Below the pieces are notes generated by a model. That model was not told where the DNA came from. It ran no database searches and was given only the letters and a program-made list of their open reading frames with translations. Shown here piece by piece: positions 44,964 through 54,197 of a stretch of DNA of 64,000 nucleotides. Every line of letters starts with the position of its first letter. The first letter of the stretch is position 1. Origin of the DNA: CBDCWO01 sp965223405 (GTDB lineage: Bacteria > Bacteroidota > Bacteroidia > Chitinophagales > Saprospiraceae); assembly GCA_965223405.1 (NCBI GenBank), contig CBDCWO010000006.1:6138001-6202000 (forward strand). The letters are read 5' to 3'. The position numbers were made by a program, and so were the translations under genes.

Positions 44964-45388
44964 CTTAGAAGTTTTTATAAAATTATTTACAAAATACAAC
45001 AAATTTGACTTTGAGTCAACTAATTGATGATAATTTATTTAATATATTATGATATATATGGCTAAATTAGCAATGTTATGAGATTAACTCTAGGTTAACT
45101 ATCAATTAATGATTTATGAAAAACGCCATTAAATCGTGTAATTATCGCCCAGGCAATCGATCGAACTGCTAGTTGAATTCGAGCATCACAAAACACCATA
45201 TTCCATCTACTTTTGAATTAAGCTTTAAATTGCAGGCATACCTAAGTATCTTTATCTAATCTGTTGCCACCGTGAAGCCATTCCTGTTAGGTAGATATGA
45301 TTCGTTTTGATCAAACTCAATTTTGAAATTAAGTTCAACTTCATTTATGTCTTGGTTGCATTTTATTTATAATCATTCATTTGCTCTC
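44964..45388. other. Intergenic stretch, 425 bases
   Basis: This gap lies between the divergent acyl-CoA dehydrogenase and the second sulfatase. It holds the dyad at 45005-45019 and AT-rich promoter-like DNA. An in-frame extension of the sulfatase from a TTG at 45323 is possible but not favoured. No other gene is evident. Confidence 0.55.
45005..45019. promoter_or_regulatory. Operator-like dyad upstream of acyl-CoA dehydrogenase
   Basis: TTGACT-N3-AGTCAA is a perfect 15-bp inverted repeat centred 49 bases upstream of the acyl-CoA dehydrogenase start. TetR-type regulators of fatty-acid degradation bind short palindromes of this kind, and the TetR gene just beyond the dehydrogenase is the obvious candidate. 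Confidence 0.5.
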
Positions 45389-46957
45389 ATGAAAAATCAG
45401 ATTAGCATTTTATCATTGTTGTACCTTACATTATGGGTATTTCCAAACTGCACCAAGCAAGCCCATGATGCTAAACCAAATATATTGTTTGTCTCTATTG
45501 ATGATCTACGACCCACCTTGGGGGTTTTTGGCGATACAATAGTCATCACACCTCATCTTAATCAACTGGCCAATGAGGGCATTACATTTAGGCAAACATT
45601 TTGCCAAGCAGCAGTATGTGCACCGTCGCGTGCAAGTCTCATGACCGGTTTAAGACCGGATTCTACCAGAGTATGGCATCTGGGAGATAAATTTCGCGAA
45701 ATCAATCCAGGCATCGTAACCATGCCTCAATATTTTTCAAAGTTTGGCTATTACACGGTAAATATTGGAAAGATATTTCACAACTATATGCCGGATTCTA
45801 TATCCTGGGATGAACCGGATCTGCGGCCTTCACAATATGTCCGCCCTGAATGGCTTGGTAGAGATGGCGAAACTTTTTATATCAGTGAGGAGGTAAATAA
45901 AGCCCAGGCGATCAAGCGCGATTCCCTCTTGAATTTGAGACCAATAAGATATGCCGACGGGTGGAATACAGGCCCGGCATGGGAGGCCGCGAATGTCCAC
46001 GACACACTTTATTACGATGGTGCTCAAACAGAGCTGGCAAAGCGTACCATTACCCGACTTATTAAAAAGGACCAGCCATTCTTTCTGGGACTTGGGTTCT
46101 TCCGCCCTCATCTTCCTTTTGCCGTCCCAAAGAAATACTGGAACATGTACGACCTTGAAAAGATCCCAACAGCACCCAATCCGGATGTTCCTACAGATGC
46201 ACCTCTGTTTACCATGAACTCCATGTATGAACTAAGGCATTATGATGGATTTGGGCATATAGGTCATCCTTCCTCAGGATATCGCATGAATAGCGATACT
46301 GCCCGGATTTTGAAGCAGGGGTATTATGCTAGTGTAAGTTATATCGATGTTTTGCTTGGTGATCTGATTAACCACCTGAAAAATTTAGGAATTTATGAGA
46401 ATACAATTATTGTAGTCTGGGGAGATCATGGCTGGAAACTTGGCGATCATAACAGTTGGGGTAAAATGACCAACTACAACATCGATTTACAAGTGCCTTT
46501 GATCATCCGCGATCCAAACCAAAAACGACGAGGTGTTCATACGACTGCAATTACCGAGCTCGTAGACCTATTTCCTTCCATGTGTGAATTGGCCGGCATA
46601 AAAGTCCCTGAATATATGCAGGGAACAAGCTTTGTCCCTTTGCTTGTTGATCCGGATCGTCCTTGGAAGAAGGCAGCTTTTAGCCAGTTTCATCGCCGCC
46701 CAAGAGTGGCTGCCGATGGCGGAAGATATATGGGTTATTCTGTCAATACCCAAGAATACCACTATGTGGAGTGGTATACATGGGATCACCAAACCGGGAC
46801 AAAAGTCAAATTTGTAGCAAAAGAATTGTACAATCGTCAAAACGATCCCTTTGAGACCATAAATCTTGCTGAAAGAGACACCCATGCAAATATTGTAAAA
46901 GAAATGTCGGTGCTCTTGGCAGGAGGATGGACAAAGGCATTTCCTAAAAATGAATAA
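45389..46957 (+). CDS. Sulfatase, iduronate-2-sulfatase-like lipoprotein
   Basis: The 522-residue enzyme is a type I sulfatase. A lipoprotein signal ends at Cys21 (WVFPNC), the metal motif SIDDLRPTLG is at 36-45, and the formylglycine site is Cys77 in CAPSRASLMTG. GDHGWKLGDHNSWGK supplies later metal and substrate residues, and the whole pattern (DDLRP, YYDGAQTELA, GFFRPHLPFAVPKKYW) is like human and bacterial iduronate-2-sulfatases. In Bacteroidota it would desulfate uronic-acid-containing or fucan-like polymers. The TTG at 45323 and ATG at 45347 are alternatives. It differs clearly from the first sulfatase and lacks the GH20-type extension. Confidence 0.92.
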   Translation: MKNQISILSLLYLTLWVFPNCTKQAHDAKPNILFVSIDDLRPTLGVFGDTIVITPHLNQLANEGITFRQTFCQAAVCAPSRASLMTGLRPDSTRVWHLGDKFREINPGIVTMPQYFSKFGYYTVNIGKIFHNYMPDSISWDEPDLRPSQYVRPEWLGRDGETFYISEEVNKAQAIKRDSLLNLRPIRYADGWNTGPAWEAANVHDTLYYDGAQTELAKRTITRLIKKDQPFFLGLGFFRPHLPFAVPKKYWNMYDLEKIPTAPNPDVPTDAPLFTMNSMYELRHYDGFGHIGHPSSGYRMNSDTARILKQGYYASVSYIDVLLGDLINHLKNLGIYENTIIVVWGDHGWKLGDHNSWGKMTNYNIDLQVPLIIRDPNQKRRGVHTTAITELVDLFPSMCELAGIKVPEYMQGTSFVPLLVDPDRPWKKAAFSQFHRRPRVAADGGRYMGYSVNTQEYHYVEWYTWDHQTGTKVKFVAKELYNRQNDPFETINLAERDTHANIVKEMSVLLAGGWTKAFPKNE

Positions 46958-47472
46958 ATTGTCGGCTTAATTAACCATTGGATCAATGTCGGCAGTTAAA
47001 AAAGTATATCCGTTTTACCAACTGAACTTACTAAGGGGATTTTAGTAAAATAATCCAAACAATATGGAACAGGGAAGTGATGCAATAGAAGGAGATACCC
47101 AAAACCAATACAATAGACATCTCGACATTGGAAAGGCATCCTTTTTGGTTGATTATTGAGACTGCCTAAAATGTAATTGTAGATAATTTGTACAAGGATT
47201 AAACGGTACTTTATTGGAATAACTCTTATTTATGTTTCCTTACCTTAGCACTGAAGTGTATAAACAGACTGTTCAAACCAAGTGAGATACCAAAAATCAA
47301 ATTTTTAATTAATCCATGCTCCGAGCGATCTTCAGACGTCATGATAGTTTCCAATTATTTTAATCTATCCAACGCGTTTCCTATTTTCAGGAAAAACGAT
47401 CATATCTTATATTTGGAAAGATGAGTACTCCAAAATTAGGAAGGAGTTGTAAAAATTAGATAAGTTTATACA
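46958..47472. other. Intergenic stretch, 515 bases
   Basis: This is a non-coding gap before the AraC-type gene. I see no repeat unit or intact frame. A Bacteroidota promoter with TTTC-N19-TATATTTG at 47385-47415 is the only supported element. Confidence 0.55.
47385..47415 (+). promoter_or_regulatory. Promoter of the membrane AraC gene
   Basis: TTTC at 47385-47388 (TTTG consensus with one change) and TATATTTG at 47408-47415 are separated by 19 bases. The start codon at 47473 is 57 bases downstream, so a leader of about 50 bases is expected. Confidence 0.5.
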
Positions 47473-48324
47473 ATGTCAAAAAAGAACATAGAAGCACTCG
47501 GTCACATACTGTTTTGGTTTGGCATTGTAATTACCATTAACATAGACTGGATGGCTAATTGGTTTGATCCTGAAATTCGACCAAATACTCCGGCTCCCAT
47601 GTCACTGATCGTATTTGCTATCTATTTTTATGCAAACACATTTTTCCTTATCCCTAATTTCTTTATGTGGGACACCGCCAAAAGATACGCCCTATTCGCC
47701 GTTTTACTCTTCTTGGTTCCGGAGTTGATTCGCATTTTGCTATACAGTTTTTTGGTAAGAGATGTAAGCTTTCCAGCCGAGTTATTTAGTCGTGATAGCT
47801 TCATTTTTGGGGCCCCCAGTGCCTTTTTGATCGCAATCAACCTTTCTTTTATTTATCGCATCACCAAGGATCGACTATTGAATAGGAATCGAAAAATGGC
47901 CTCTCAAAAATATTCCGCTACCCAATCCGGCACTCTCCCCTATCAGGGCCGAGAATTGCTGAATTCAGAGGAAATAGTGACACTAGAAAAGGCAATTATA
48001 AATCAAATGGAACAGGATGAAGCATACCTTAACCCCAACTTATCCTTAAGAGATCTGGCGGAAGCTGTGCATTCTACCGAAAAAAAGGTCTCCTATTTTA
48101 TCAATCAGCAATTGAAAACCAATTTTTTTGAAATGGTCAATAAATACCGAATTTCGAAGTTCAAACAAGAGGTTTCAGATCCGCGGAATAGAAACTTATC
48201 AATAGTTGGCATCGCCCTAAATTGCGGATTCTCCTCCAAAAGCAGCTTTTACAGAGCCTTCAAATCCAATATGGGCATGTCTCCATCTGAATTCATCAAA
48301 TCCTTAGACCGTAATACGACTTGA
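47473..48324 (+). CDS. Membrane-bound AraC-family regulator
   Basis: The 283-residue protein has about four membrane helices in residues 8-140 (HILFWFGIVITINI, SLIVFAIYFYANTFFLI, YALFAVLLFLVPELIRILLYSFL, SAFLIAINLSFIYRI). A C-terminal AraC DNA-binding domain follows from about 190, with LSLRDLAEAVHSTEKKVSYFIN and IVGIALNCGFSSKSSFYRAFKSNMGMSPSEF. Coupling a membrane domain to AraC DNA binding is a signalling style of Bacteroidota. The target is unknown; the ABC and peptidase operon downstream on the same strand, 440 bases away, is a possibility. Confidence 0.85.
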   Translation: MSKKNIEALGHILFWFGIVITINIDWMANWFDPEIRPNTPAPMSLIVFAIYFYANTFFLIPNFFMWDTAKRYALFAVLLFLVPELIRILLYSFLVRDVSFPAELFSRDSFIFGAPSAFLIAINLSFIYRITKDRLLNRNRKMASQKYSATQSGTLPYQGRELLNSEEIVTLEKAIINQMEQDEAYLNPNLSLRDLAEAVHSTEKKVSYFINQQLKTNFFEMVNKYRISKFKQEVSDPRNRNLSIVGIALNCGFSSKSSFYRAFKSNMGMSPSEFIKSLDRNTT

Positions 48325-48765
48325 AATTACCTATCCTCATTCAAAATCTTACCCGGAAGTAATACTGCAGATGCCAATTTCCTGGTGCCAAGACCGCAAT
48401 GAATTCTTCCATGTCTTCAAAATTCTCGAGATTTTTATTCAAATAGCGTAGTAATACGGTCATCAAACACGGATCTGAATATTTGCATTCATTATTCAGA
48501 ATGCATTTTGTTTGGGTTTTAGTAGAAATGAATATATTTCACAAGGGCTACTTCCCACGGCCTTAGTAAGTTGTGGAGACTATCATAAAATTATTGCCTC
48601 TATAAAACAAATCTAGATCATAACAATTCTCTTCTGATGTCCCATATCATCTAGTGGGAATTGTCTTTATCCGGAATTTGTCCCAGAACATCTATTCGTA
48701 CACCTTCAAAGTGAAGATTTTTGCTTCGGTATGATTCGCTAAATAGTTTTGAGAAAAACATCGAA
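48325..48765. other. Intergenic stretch, 441 bases
   Basis: Besides the hairpin at 48484-48505 I see no coding frame that I trust. A long untranslated leader or an unrecognised small RNA is possible. The ABC gene has an extended in-frame TTG at 48721. Confidence 0.5.
48484..48505 (+). terminator. Possible terminator after the AraC gene
   Basis: TGCATTC at 48484-48490 and GAATGCA at 48499-48505 form a 7-bp stem with an 8-base loop, and TTTTGTTTGGGTTTT follows. It lies 160 bases after the AraC stop. The U-rich tail supports termination, but the distance is long. Confidence 0.35.
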
Positions 48766-49644
48766 TTGTTACTTTCTATCCAAAATCTAAGTAAAACCTA
48801 CCACAACGGTGTAAAGGCCATGGACGACATTAACCTGGAACTGTCTTCCGGAATGTTTGGCCTTCTGGGCCCTAATGGAGCGGGAAAGTCGACCTTAATG
48901 AGAACCATTGCGACATTACAATATCCTGACTCCGGAAATATTTCCTTTCAGGGTCAGGATATATTTTCGAATCAAATGGTTTACCGGCAAAAGCTCGGAT
49001 ACCTTCCGCAGGAATTTGGTGTATATCCGAAAGAATCAGCAATATCACTGCTTAGGTACTTTGCTGTTCTGCAAGGAATAACTTCAAAAAAGGACCGCCA
49101 AACGGCTATAGAACGTGTAATGGCTCTTACCAACCTGATTGAATTTAGGCATAAGAAGGTCAGTACTTTTTCCGGTGGCATGAAACAGCGGTTTGGCATA
49201 GCACAATTGCTTCTTAATCAACCTCAAATCATCATCGTAGATGAACCTACTGCCGGACTTGATCCTGAAGAAAGAACACGGTTTTTAAATGTGCTTCGAA
49301 ATATTGGCAGCGAAAATATCGTCATATTTTCCACTCATCTAGTTGAAGATGTAAAATCACTTTGCATGGATATGGCGGTTATGAATGAGGGGAAGGTGAT
49401 TTCTCAAATTTCCCCTGATCAGGCGGTACAAAGCCTGGAAGGCAAAATTTGGGAAACTGAAGTTTCCATACCTGAGCTGGAGAAACAGAATATTTCTTTC
49501 CTCAAACTAAGCGATAGATACAATGAACAGAACCGCCTGATACAGAGGATTTATTCAAGCCATATTACTTCAGAGTGGTGCAAACCAACAACTCCTAAAC
49601 TGGAAGATTATTACTTTCTTACCCTGAAGACAGTGGAAAAATGA
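48766..49644 (+). CDS. ABC transporter ATPase
   Basis: The 292-residue protein is a single ABC domain: Walker A GPNGAGKST near residue 40, signature FSGGMKQRFG near 138, Walker B IIIVDEPTAGLDPEE near 159 and the H-loop STHLVEDV near 192. A C-terminal extension of about 85 residues follows. The TTG start at 48766 gives MLLSIQNLSKTYHNGVKAMDDINLEL, the usual family start; a TTG 45 bases upstream is the alternative. It overlaps the permease-peptidase fusion gene by four bases (ATGA), so the two proteins form one transporter complex. Confidence 0.92.
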   Translation: MLLSIQNLSKTYHNGVKAMDDINLELSSGMFGLLGPNGAGKSTLMRTIATLQYPDSGNISFQGQDIFSNQMVYRQKLGYLPQEFGVYPKESAISLLRYFAVLQGITSKKDRQTAIERVMALTNLIEFRHKKVSTFSGGMKQRFGIAQLLLNQPQIIIVDEPTAGLDPEERTRFLNVLRNIGSENIVIFSTHLVEDVKSLCMDMAVMNEGKVISQISPDQAVQSLEGKIWETEVSIPELEKQNISFLKLSDRYNEQNRLIQRIYSSHITSEWCKPTTPKLEDYYFLTLKTVEK

Positions 49645-52600
49645 GAAATGAAGTCTTTCTATTCGAGGCCAAAAATTGGCTAAAATCTCCACTTTTGATT
49701 GCAATGCTCGTCGTTTTGTTCCTATTTTCTTTGGTGGTAATGCTTGGAACCGGAGGATATTTCGACGGTTCTTCTTCATCAGACGGGCCAGAATCTCATT
49801 TAAATTCTCCATATGTTCTGGGCCTTAATAGCTTTCTACTGGTCAAATTACAGTTCTTTGTCATCGCAGTGGTTGCTGGGTTTAGTTTGTACAAGGATTA
49901 TCGATCTAACATATATGCGATCATTTATGCTTATCCATTCTCCAAGTTTCAATATCTGAATGGAAAAGGAGCAAGTGTTTTATTCATATTGACCAGTTCT
50001 GGGCTAACGGTTTTCGGTGGAATCCTTTTGGGAGAACTTTTAATCGGAAACGAGCATCCCCGCATAACCAATTTTAACCTGTGGTCATATGTAACAATCG
50101 TGTCGGTTTATGTCTTGCCAACCATGTTCGTAGTCGCATGTTTTGTATTTATATCTGTAGGTATTACCAGAAATATCTTCACCGGTTTTATCGTTGTATT
50201 TTGTTTTGTGCTATACCAAATGATATTGGAGAATGTACTGTTTGATCACCAAAAGTTGTTGGCCCTACTAGATCCTTTCGGTCAAAATGCATTCCATTTA
50301 ATTACCCAAAACTGGGATTTCGACAAACAGAATTCATCAACACTTCCGTTAGGAAATTGGATTTTTTTAAATCGGATTTTCTGGCTTCTACTTTCAGGCC
50401 TTTTGTATGTTTTTTTTACCAGGAAATTTGAATTAAAGTTTGATGCTATTTGGCAATATCGAAGAAGCACGATTGCTTCATCACCATCGGATGACAGCCT
50501 CAAAGCCACCCCCTTATCGTCACAACCTCATGTTAAAAGCGATTTTTCTTTCAAGGGAAGAATCCAAACTATTTTTTACTTGATCCGTCGTGACCATTTA
50601 AGTATTGTTAATAGTTGGATGTTTATAATACTCAGTCTTTTTTTAGGATTCGCTGTATTCTTTATTCATCTCAAAGCAAGTCACACCGGCCACATGACGT
50701 TACTTCCTCTAACGAGAATAATTCTTGGAAGTCCATTAAGCATCTATACCCTCATTCTCATCCTGAGTACATTCTTATTTTCAGGTTATTTGAGCGATCG
50801 GGCCAGAAGGTTTAAAATCAACCAGATGATCGATGTGGCTCCGGTTACCGATTGGCAACTGGTGATTTCAAAAGTTGGTGGTTTGGGAATGATTCAACTT
50901 ACGCAATTAATGTTGTTTTTCCTCATAGGAATCGGAATTCAGTGGTTGAATGGTTATACTCATTTTGAAGTTGGATTTTATCTGTGGCACTTAATTATTT
51001 TAACTTTTCCTATGCTATTGGTGTGGAATGTTACCAGCTTTTTTATCCACTCACTTTTCCCCAATCTATTTTTTGGTCTTTTTATATTAATTATCCTCTG
51101 GTTGGGAACCCAATCTTTGGATCAAGCGGGAATAACAACTTACCTGTTGAAATACAATGACTTACCCAATTTGACCTATAGTGATTTTCATGGTTATGGA
51201 CATGCACTTTCAGGATATTTAAGTTTACTTGCTTACTGGATGGTATTTGGTCTTATGCTCACACTGGCCACCATGTTGATCTGGATTCGAGGTACTATTT
51301 TCACGATCAGAGAAAGATGGGCAAAGGCCAAATCCAGATTCAACAAACCAGTTCTTTTTGCATTAATCCTATTCATACTCACCTTTGGCAGGCTTCTACT
51401 GAAAATGTACCAGGCTGAGGTTCTGTCTATTCAGGACCTACCAACGGTAACTTCACAGCGTACGATGTTGAAAGAGTATCAAAGTGAGTGGGAAAAGTTC
51501 CAACATTTGATACAACCGAAAATCTTGAATATTGATTTGAATTTGGATTTGTTTCCAAGCCAAAAGGCCTTCAAAGCAAAAGGCAAATATCAATTGGTAA
51601 ATCAAAGTAAAACACGGATAGATACAGTATTTATCCGGAGTGGTTTTGATGAAAAAACGGAATTCGACCTGGGCCATCAGGCTATCTTGCTCAAAAAGGA
51701 CGAGTACTTCAAAAGTTTTTTATATATGCTCAAGTCTCCATTACTTCCCTTAGATACAATGGAAATAAAATTTGATATTAGGAACACCCCTAACCAATTG
51801 TTTTCCAAAAACTCCAACGTACTTGCCGCAGGTACCTATATGAGACAGGATATACTTCCACGTATCGGCTATCAATTTATTGACCACGAACTGCCGCTAT
51901 CCGATAGCCTCAGGCATCATCATAACTATTTTCACCGGGATGCCGATTATGTGAATATTCGAACGAGAATTACCACCGATGTAGATCAAATCGCAATTGC
52001 CCCCGGAGAATTGATTAGCGAAAATAAAACTGTAACACGTAATACATTTGAATATACCACTACCCATCCTGGAAAGATCAACTATTCTTTTCACTCATCA
52101 AGGTATCGGATTTTAGAAGAGAGTTACCATGGGAAGCAAGTTCAGATTTTTTATCAACCGGAACACAAACAAAATATTCATCACATGCTGGCAGGAGTGA
52201 AAGCCTCCTTAGATTTTAATACAAAGCGATTTGGTGCATATCCGTATCATACCATTCGTATTTTAGAATTTCCACATACCGAGGCTAAATACACAGCTAC
52301 CTTAACTGCAAATAATATTCCGACCAATGAGCTTGTTTTTAATATCAATACCAAGGCCATGAAAGCACAGGTGCAATTACCCTTCTATATACTGGCACAT
52401 GAGCTGACTCATGAATGGTGGGGTAACCAACTTATGCCTGCTGATGCAGAAGGGGCTAAAATGCTTACCGAAAGTATCACCGAATATATTAGTCTTTGCA
52501 TTTATGAAAAACAATTCGGTCGCGAAATGTCCGACAAGTTATTAGATATGCAACGACAAAGATACCGGCGTGGAAGGATGCGGGAGTCAGATGCCGAGCC

Positions 52601-52856
52601 ACCACTTTATGAAGTATTGTCACATCAGGAATACCTATCCTATGGGAAGGGAGCAATTGCTATGAATGAACTTTCAAGGACGATAGGTCGTGAAAAGTTT
52701 GACCAATTGTTGGGGGAGTTTTTCAGGGTATATCGAATGCACACTGGAAATTACCCCACCACTCTTGACTTTATCGAACATTTGAAAGTGAATACAGGGG
52801 TTGAACATCACGAATTGATCGATTATTGGTTAACGCAAAACAATGGAATAGACTGA
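49641..52856 (+). CDS. ABC permease fused to M1-type aminopeptidase
   Basis: The 1071-residue protein joins an N-terminal ABC-2-like permease (about 12 membrane helices in residues 10-600) to an extracytoplasmic M1 peptidase-like domain. The zinc site is HELTH (His920, Glu921, His924) with Glu944 in MLTESITEY as third ligand. The GAMEN-like exopeptidase motif is not obvious, so the peptidase could be altered. ABC ATPase plus permease-peptidase fusions are a recurrent two-gene unit in Bacteroidota, but their substrates are not known. Export of peptides or processing of exported proteins are possible roles. Start and stop of the two genes overlap by four bases. Confidence 0.88.
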   Translation: MRNEVFLFEAKNWLKSPLLIAMLVVLFLFSLVVMLGTGGYFDGSSSSDGPESHLNSPYVLGLNSFLLVKLQFFVIAVVAGFSLYKDYRSNIYAIIYAYPFSKFQYLNGKGASVLFILTSSGLTVFGGILLGELLIGNEHPRITNFNLWSYVTIVSVYVLPTMFVVACFVFISVGITRNIFTGFIVVFCFVLYQMILENVLFDHQKLLALLDPFGQNAFHLITQNWDFDKQNSSTLPLGNWIFLNRIFWLLLSGLLYVFFTRKFELKFDAIWQYRRSTIASSPSDDSLKATPLSSQPHVKSDFSFKGRIQTIFYLIRRDHLSIVNSWMFIILSLFLGFAVFFIHLKASHTGHMTLLPLTRIILGSPLSIYTLILILSTFLFSGYLSDRARRFKINQMIDVAPVTDWQLVISKVGGLGMIQLTQLMLFFLIGIGIQWLNGYTHFEVGFYLWHLIILTFPMLLVWNVTSFFIHSLFPNLFFGLFILIILWLGTQSLDQAGITTYLLKYNDLPNLTYSDFHGYGHALSGYLSLLAYWMVFGLMLTLATMLIWIRGTIFTIRERWAKAKSRFNKPVLFALILFILTFGRLLLKMYQAEVLSIQDLPTVTSQRTMLKEYQSEWEKFQHLIQPKILNIDLNLDLFPSQKAFKAKGKYQLVNQSKTRIDTVFIRSGFDEKTEFDLGHQAILLKKDEYFKSFLYMLKSPLLPLDTMEIKFDIRNTPNQLFSKNSNVLAAGTYMRQDILPRIGYQFIDHELPLSDSLRHHHNYFHRDADYVNIRTRITTDVDQIAIAPGELISENKTVTRNTFEYTTTHPGKINYSFHSSRYRILEESYHGKQVQIFYQPEHKQNIHHMLAGVKASLDFNTKRFGAYPYHTIRILEFPHTEAKYTATLTANNIPTNELVFNINTKAMKAQVQLPFYILAHELTHEWWGNQLMPADAEGAKMLTESITEYISLCIYEKQFGREMSDKLLDMQRQRYRRGRMRESDAEPPLYEVLSHQEYLSYGKGAIAMNELSRTIGREKFDQLLGEFFRVYRMHTGNYPTTLDFIEHLKVNTGVEHHELIDYWLTQNNGID

Positions 52857-52934
52857 TTTGGATTGTCATTTGTGATCATAAATCGACAGATAGATTCTCT
52901 TCGGTAAAGGATACAGAGCTTCCATTAAGGAAAA

Positions 52935-52963
52935 GGCATTTGCCAGCCGAATTGACAAATGCC
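52935..52963. terminator. Hairpin between convergent genes
   Basis: GGCATTTG at 52935-52942 pairs with CAAATGCC at 52956-52963 around a 13-base loop. It lies between the permease-peptidase fusion and the converging serine hydrolase remnant, so it could serve both as a bidirectional terminator. No strong T-run is present. Confidence 0.4.
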
Positions 52964-53058
52964 CCATATCGGTTCAAAGTTTTAGAAAATTAGAGAATGT
53001 GAAATTCTATAGTTCTGATTTACCACTAATCACACAAAAGGATGACGAACTCGAGATT

Positions 53059-54185
53059 TTAGTATTTCTTTATTAATTCCAATACCTCAATACCCTTGTT
53101 CAATTCGATTAAGCTCTGGCCGGTACGCTCAATGATTTCCGTATTAAATAGCAGGACAAATCCCATGTCGAGCTCCTTAACAAATCCAATCACCGAAACC
53201 GTACCACCGGTACCTCCGTTATGCCAGGTGAGGGTTGTATTGTCTTCGGCCTTGTAAATATTGTTCCAAGCTAAACCTATAGTAAATGGAGCATTTAAGG
53301 TTTGAGTGTTTTCATGGGTCAACGCCAATGCCTCTTTTAGGTCCTGATTACCTGTACCCATTCCAGGTAAAGCATCATATCATGGAGATTGGCTTTTATT
53401 CCACCTGCCCCTAAAGTGGCTTCCGACATATTCCAGGCTGGAACAGCTTTTCTGTTTTCATCATGCGGTTGAGCTACATTGGTATAATCGGAGGGGATAG
53501 TTACACAAGCTCTATCCATTCCAGCCCGGTCAAACAGGATCTCCTGGTACAAAGTTTCAAGCGATTTACCTTTGATTTTAGATAAAATATAACCCAGTAA
53601 GCCGGTGCCTAAATTGGAGTATTCTTCAACGCTTCCTATGGGATGTGGCAAAACATATCCATCCAAGAACTCAAACAGCATTTCTCTGGAATAATTCAAG
53701 TAGGGCTGGTCTCTATCAAAGTTTTTGTCAATAAGGTTATCAGGTAATCTAGGTAAAGACGACGTATGGTTGGCCAAATGTACAAAAGTAATTTTATCAC
53801 CTTCATAATCGGGAAAATCGTTCACTTCCGGCACATATTTCTCTACCTCATCACTGAGGTTAACTTCTCCGTTGATAGCCATATCCGCCAAGACAGCAGC
53901 TGTCATAGTCTTGGTAATTGAACCAATTTCAAACAACGTCTTAGCATCGGGCAAGTCGCCTTGATTTTTGTTTTTTTCTCCAAAAAAATACATATCCTTT
54001 TTTCCTCCCGGCCTGATGAGGCCAACGGCCACACCAACCGTGGTTTTATTATTGACCATCGGTTGAAAAATATTTTCAATTTCCTGGGCCAAGGTATTCG
54101 GTTCCGGATTAGGAAGTTCATCCTGGTCTTTACAAGCTGTAGCTATGAATAAAAATGCGATTGCTAAAATTTTAAATGATTTCAT
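53059..54185 (-). pseudogene. Serine hydrolase (class C beta-lactamase-like), frameshifted
   Basis: The N-terminal 282 codons (start 54185) encode a lipoprotein signal (MKSFKILAIAFLFIATAC, Cys18), the active-site motif Ser89-Ile-Thr-Lys92 and EYSNLGTGLLGYIL, the YxN site, before stopping after LYLEWVQVIRT. From about 53361 the next frame carries MGTGNQDLKEALALTHEN and then HNGGTGG, the third motif of the family, to a stop at 53059. The frames overlap by 25 bases, so a single-base deletion or a sequencing error near 53345-53365 splits the gene. No programmed slippery site is evident. If intact it would be a penicillin-binding or esterase-like periplasmic enzyme. Confidence 0.82.
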
Positions 54186-54197
54186 GATTGTTATTTT

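Noticed and set aside
53330..53370. Programmed ribosomal frameshift in the serine hydrolase
   Set aside because: There is no slippery heptamer or downstream pseudoknot; a simple indel is more likely.
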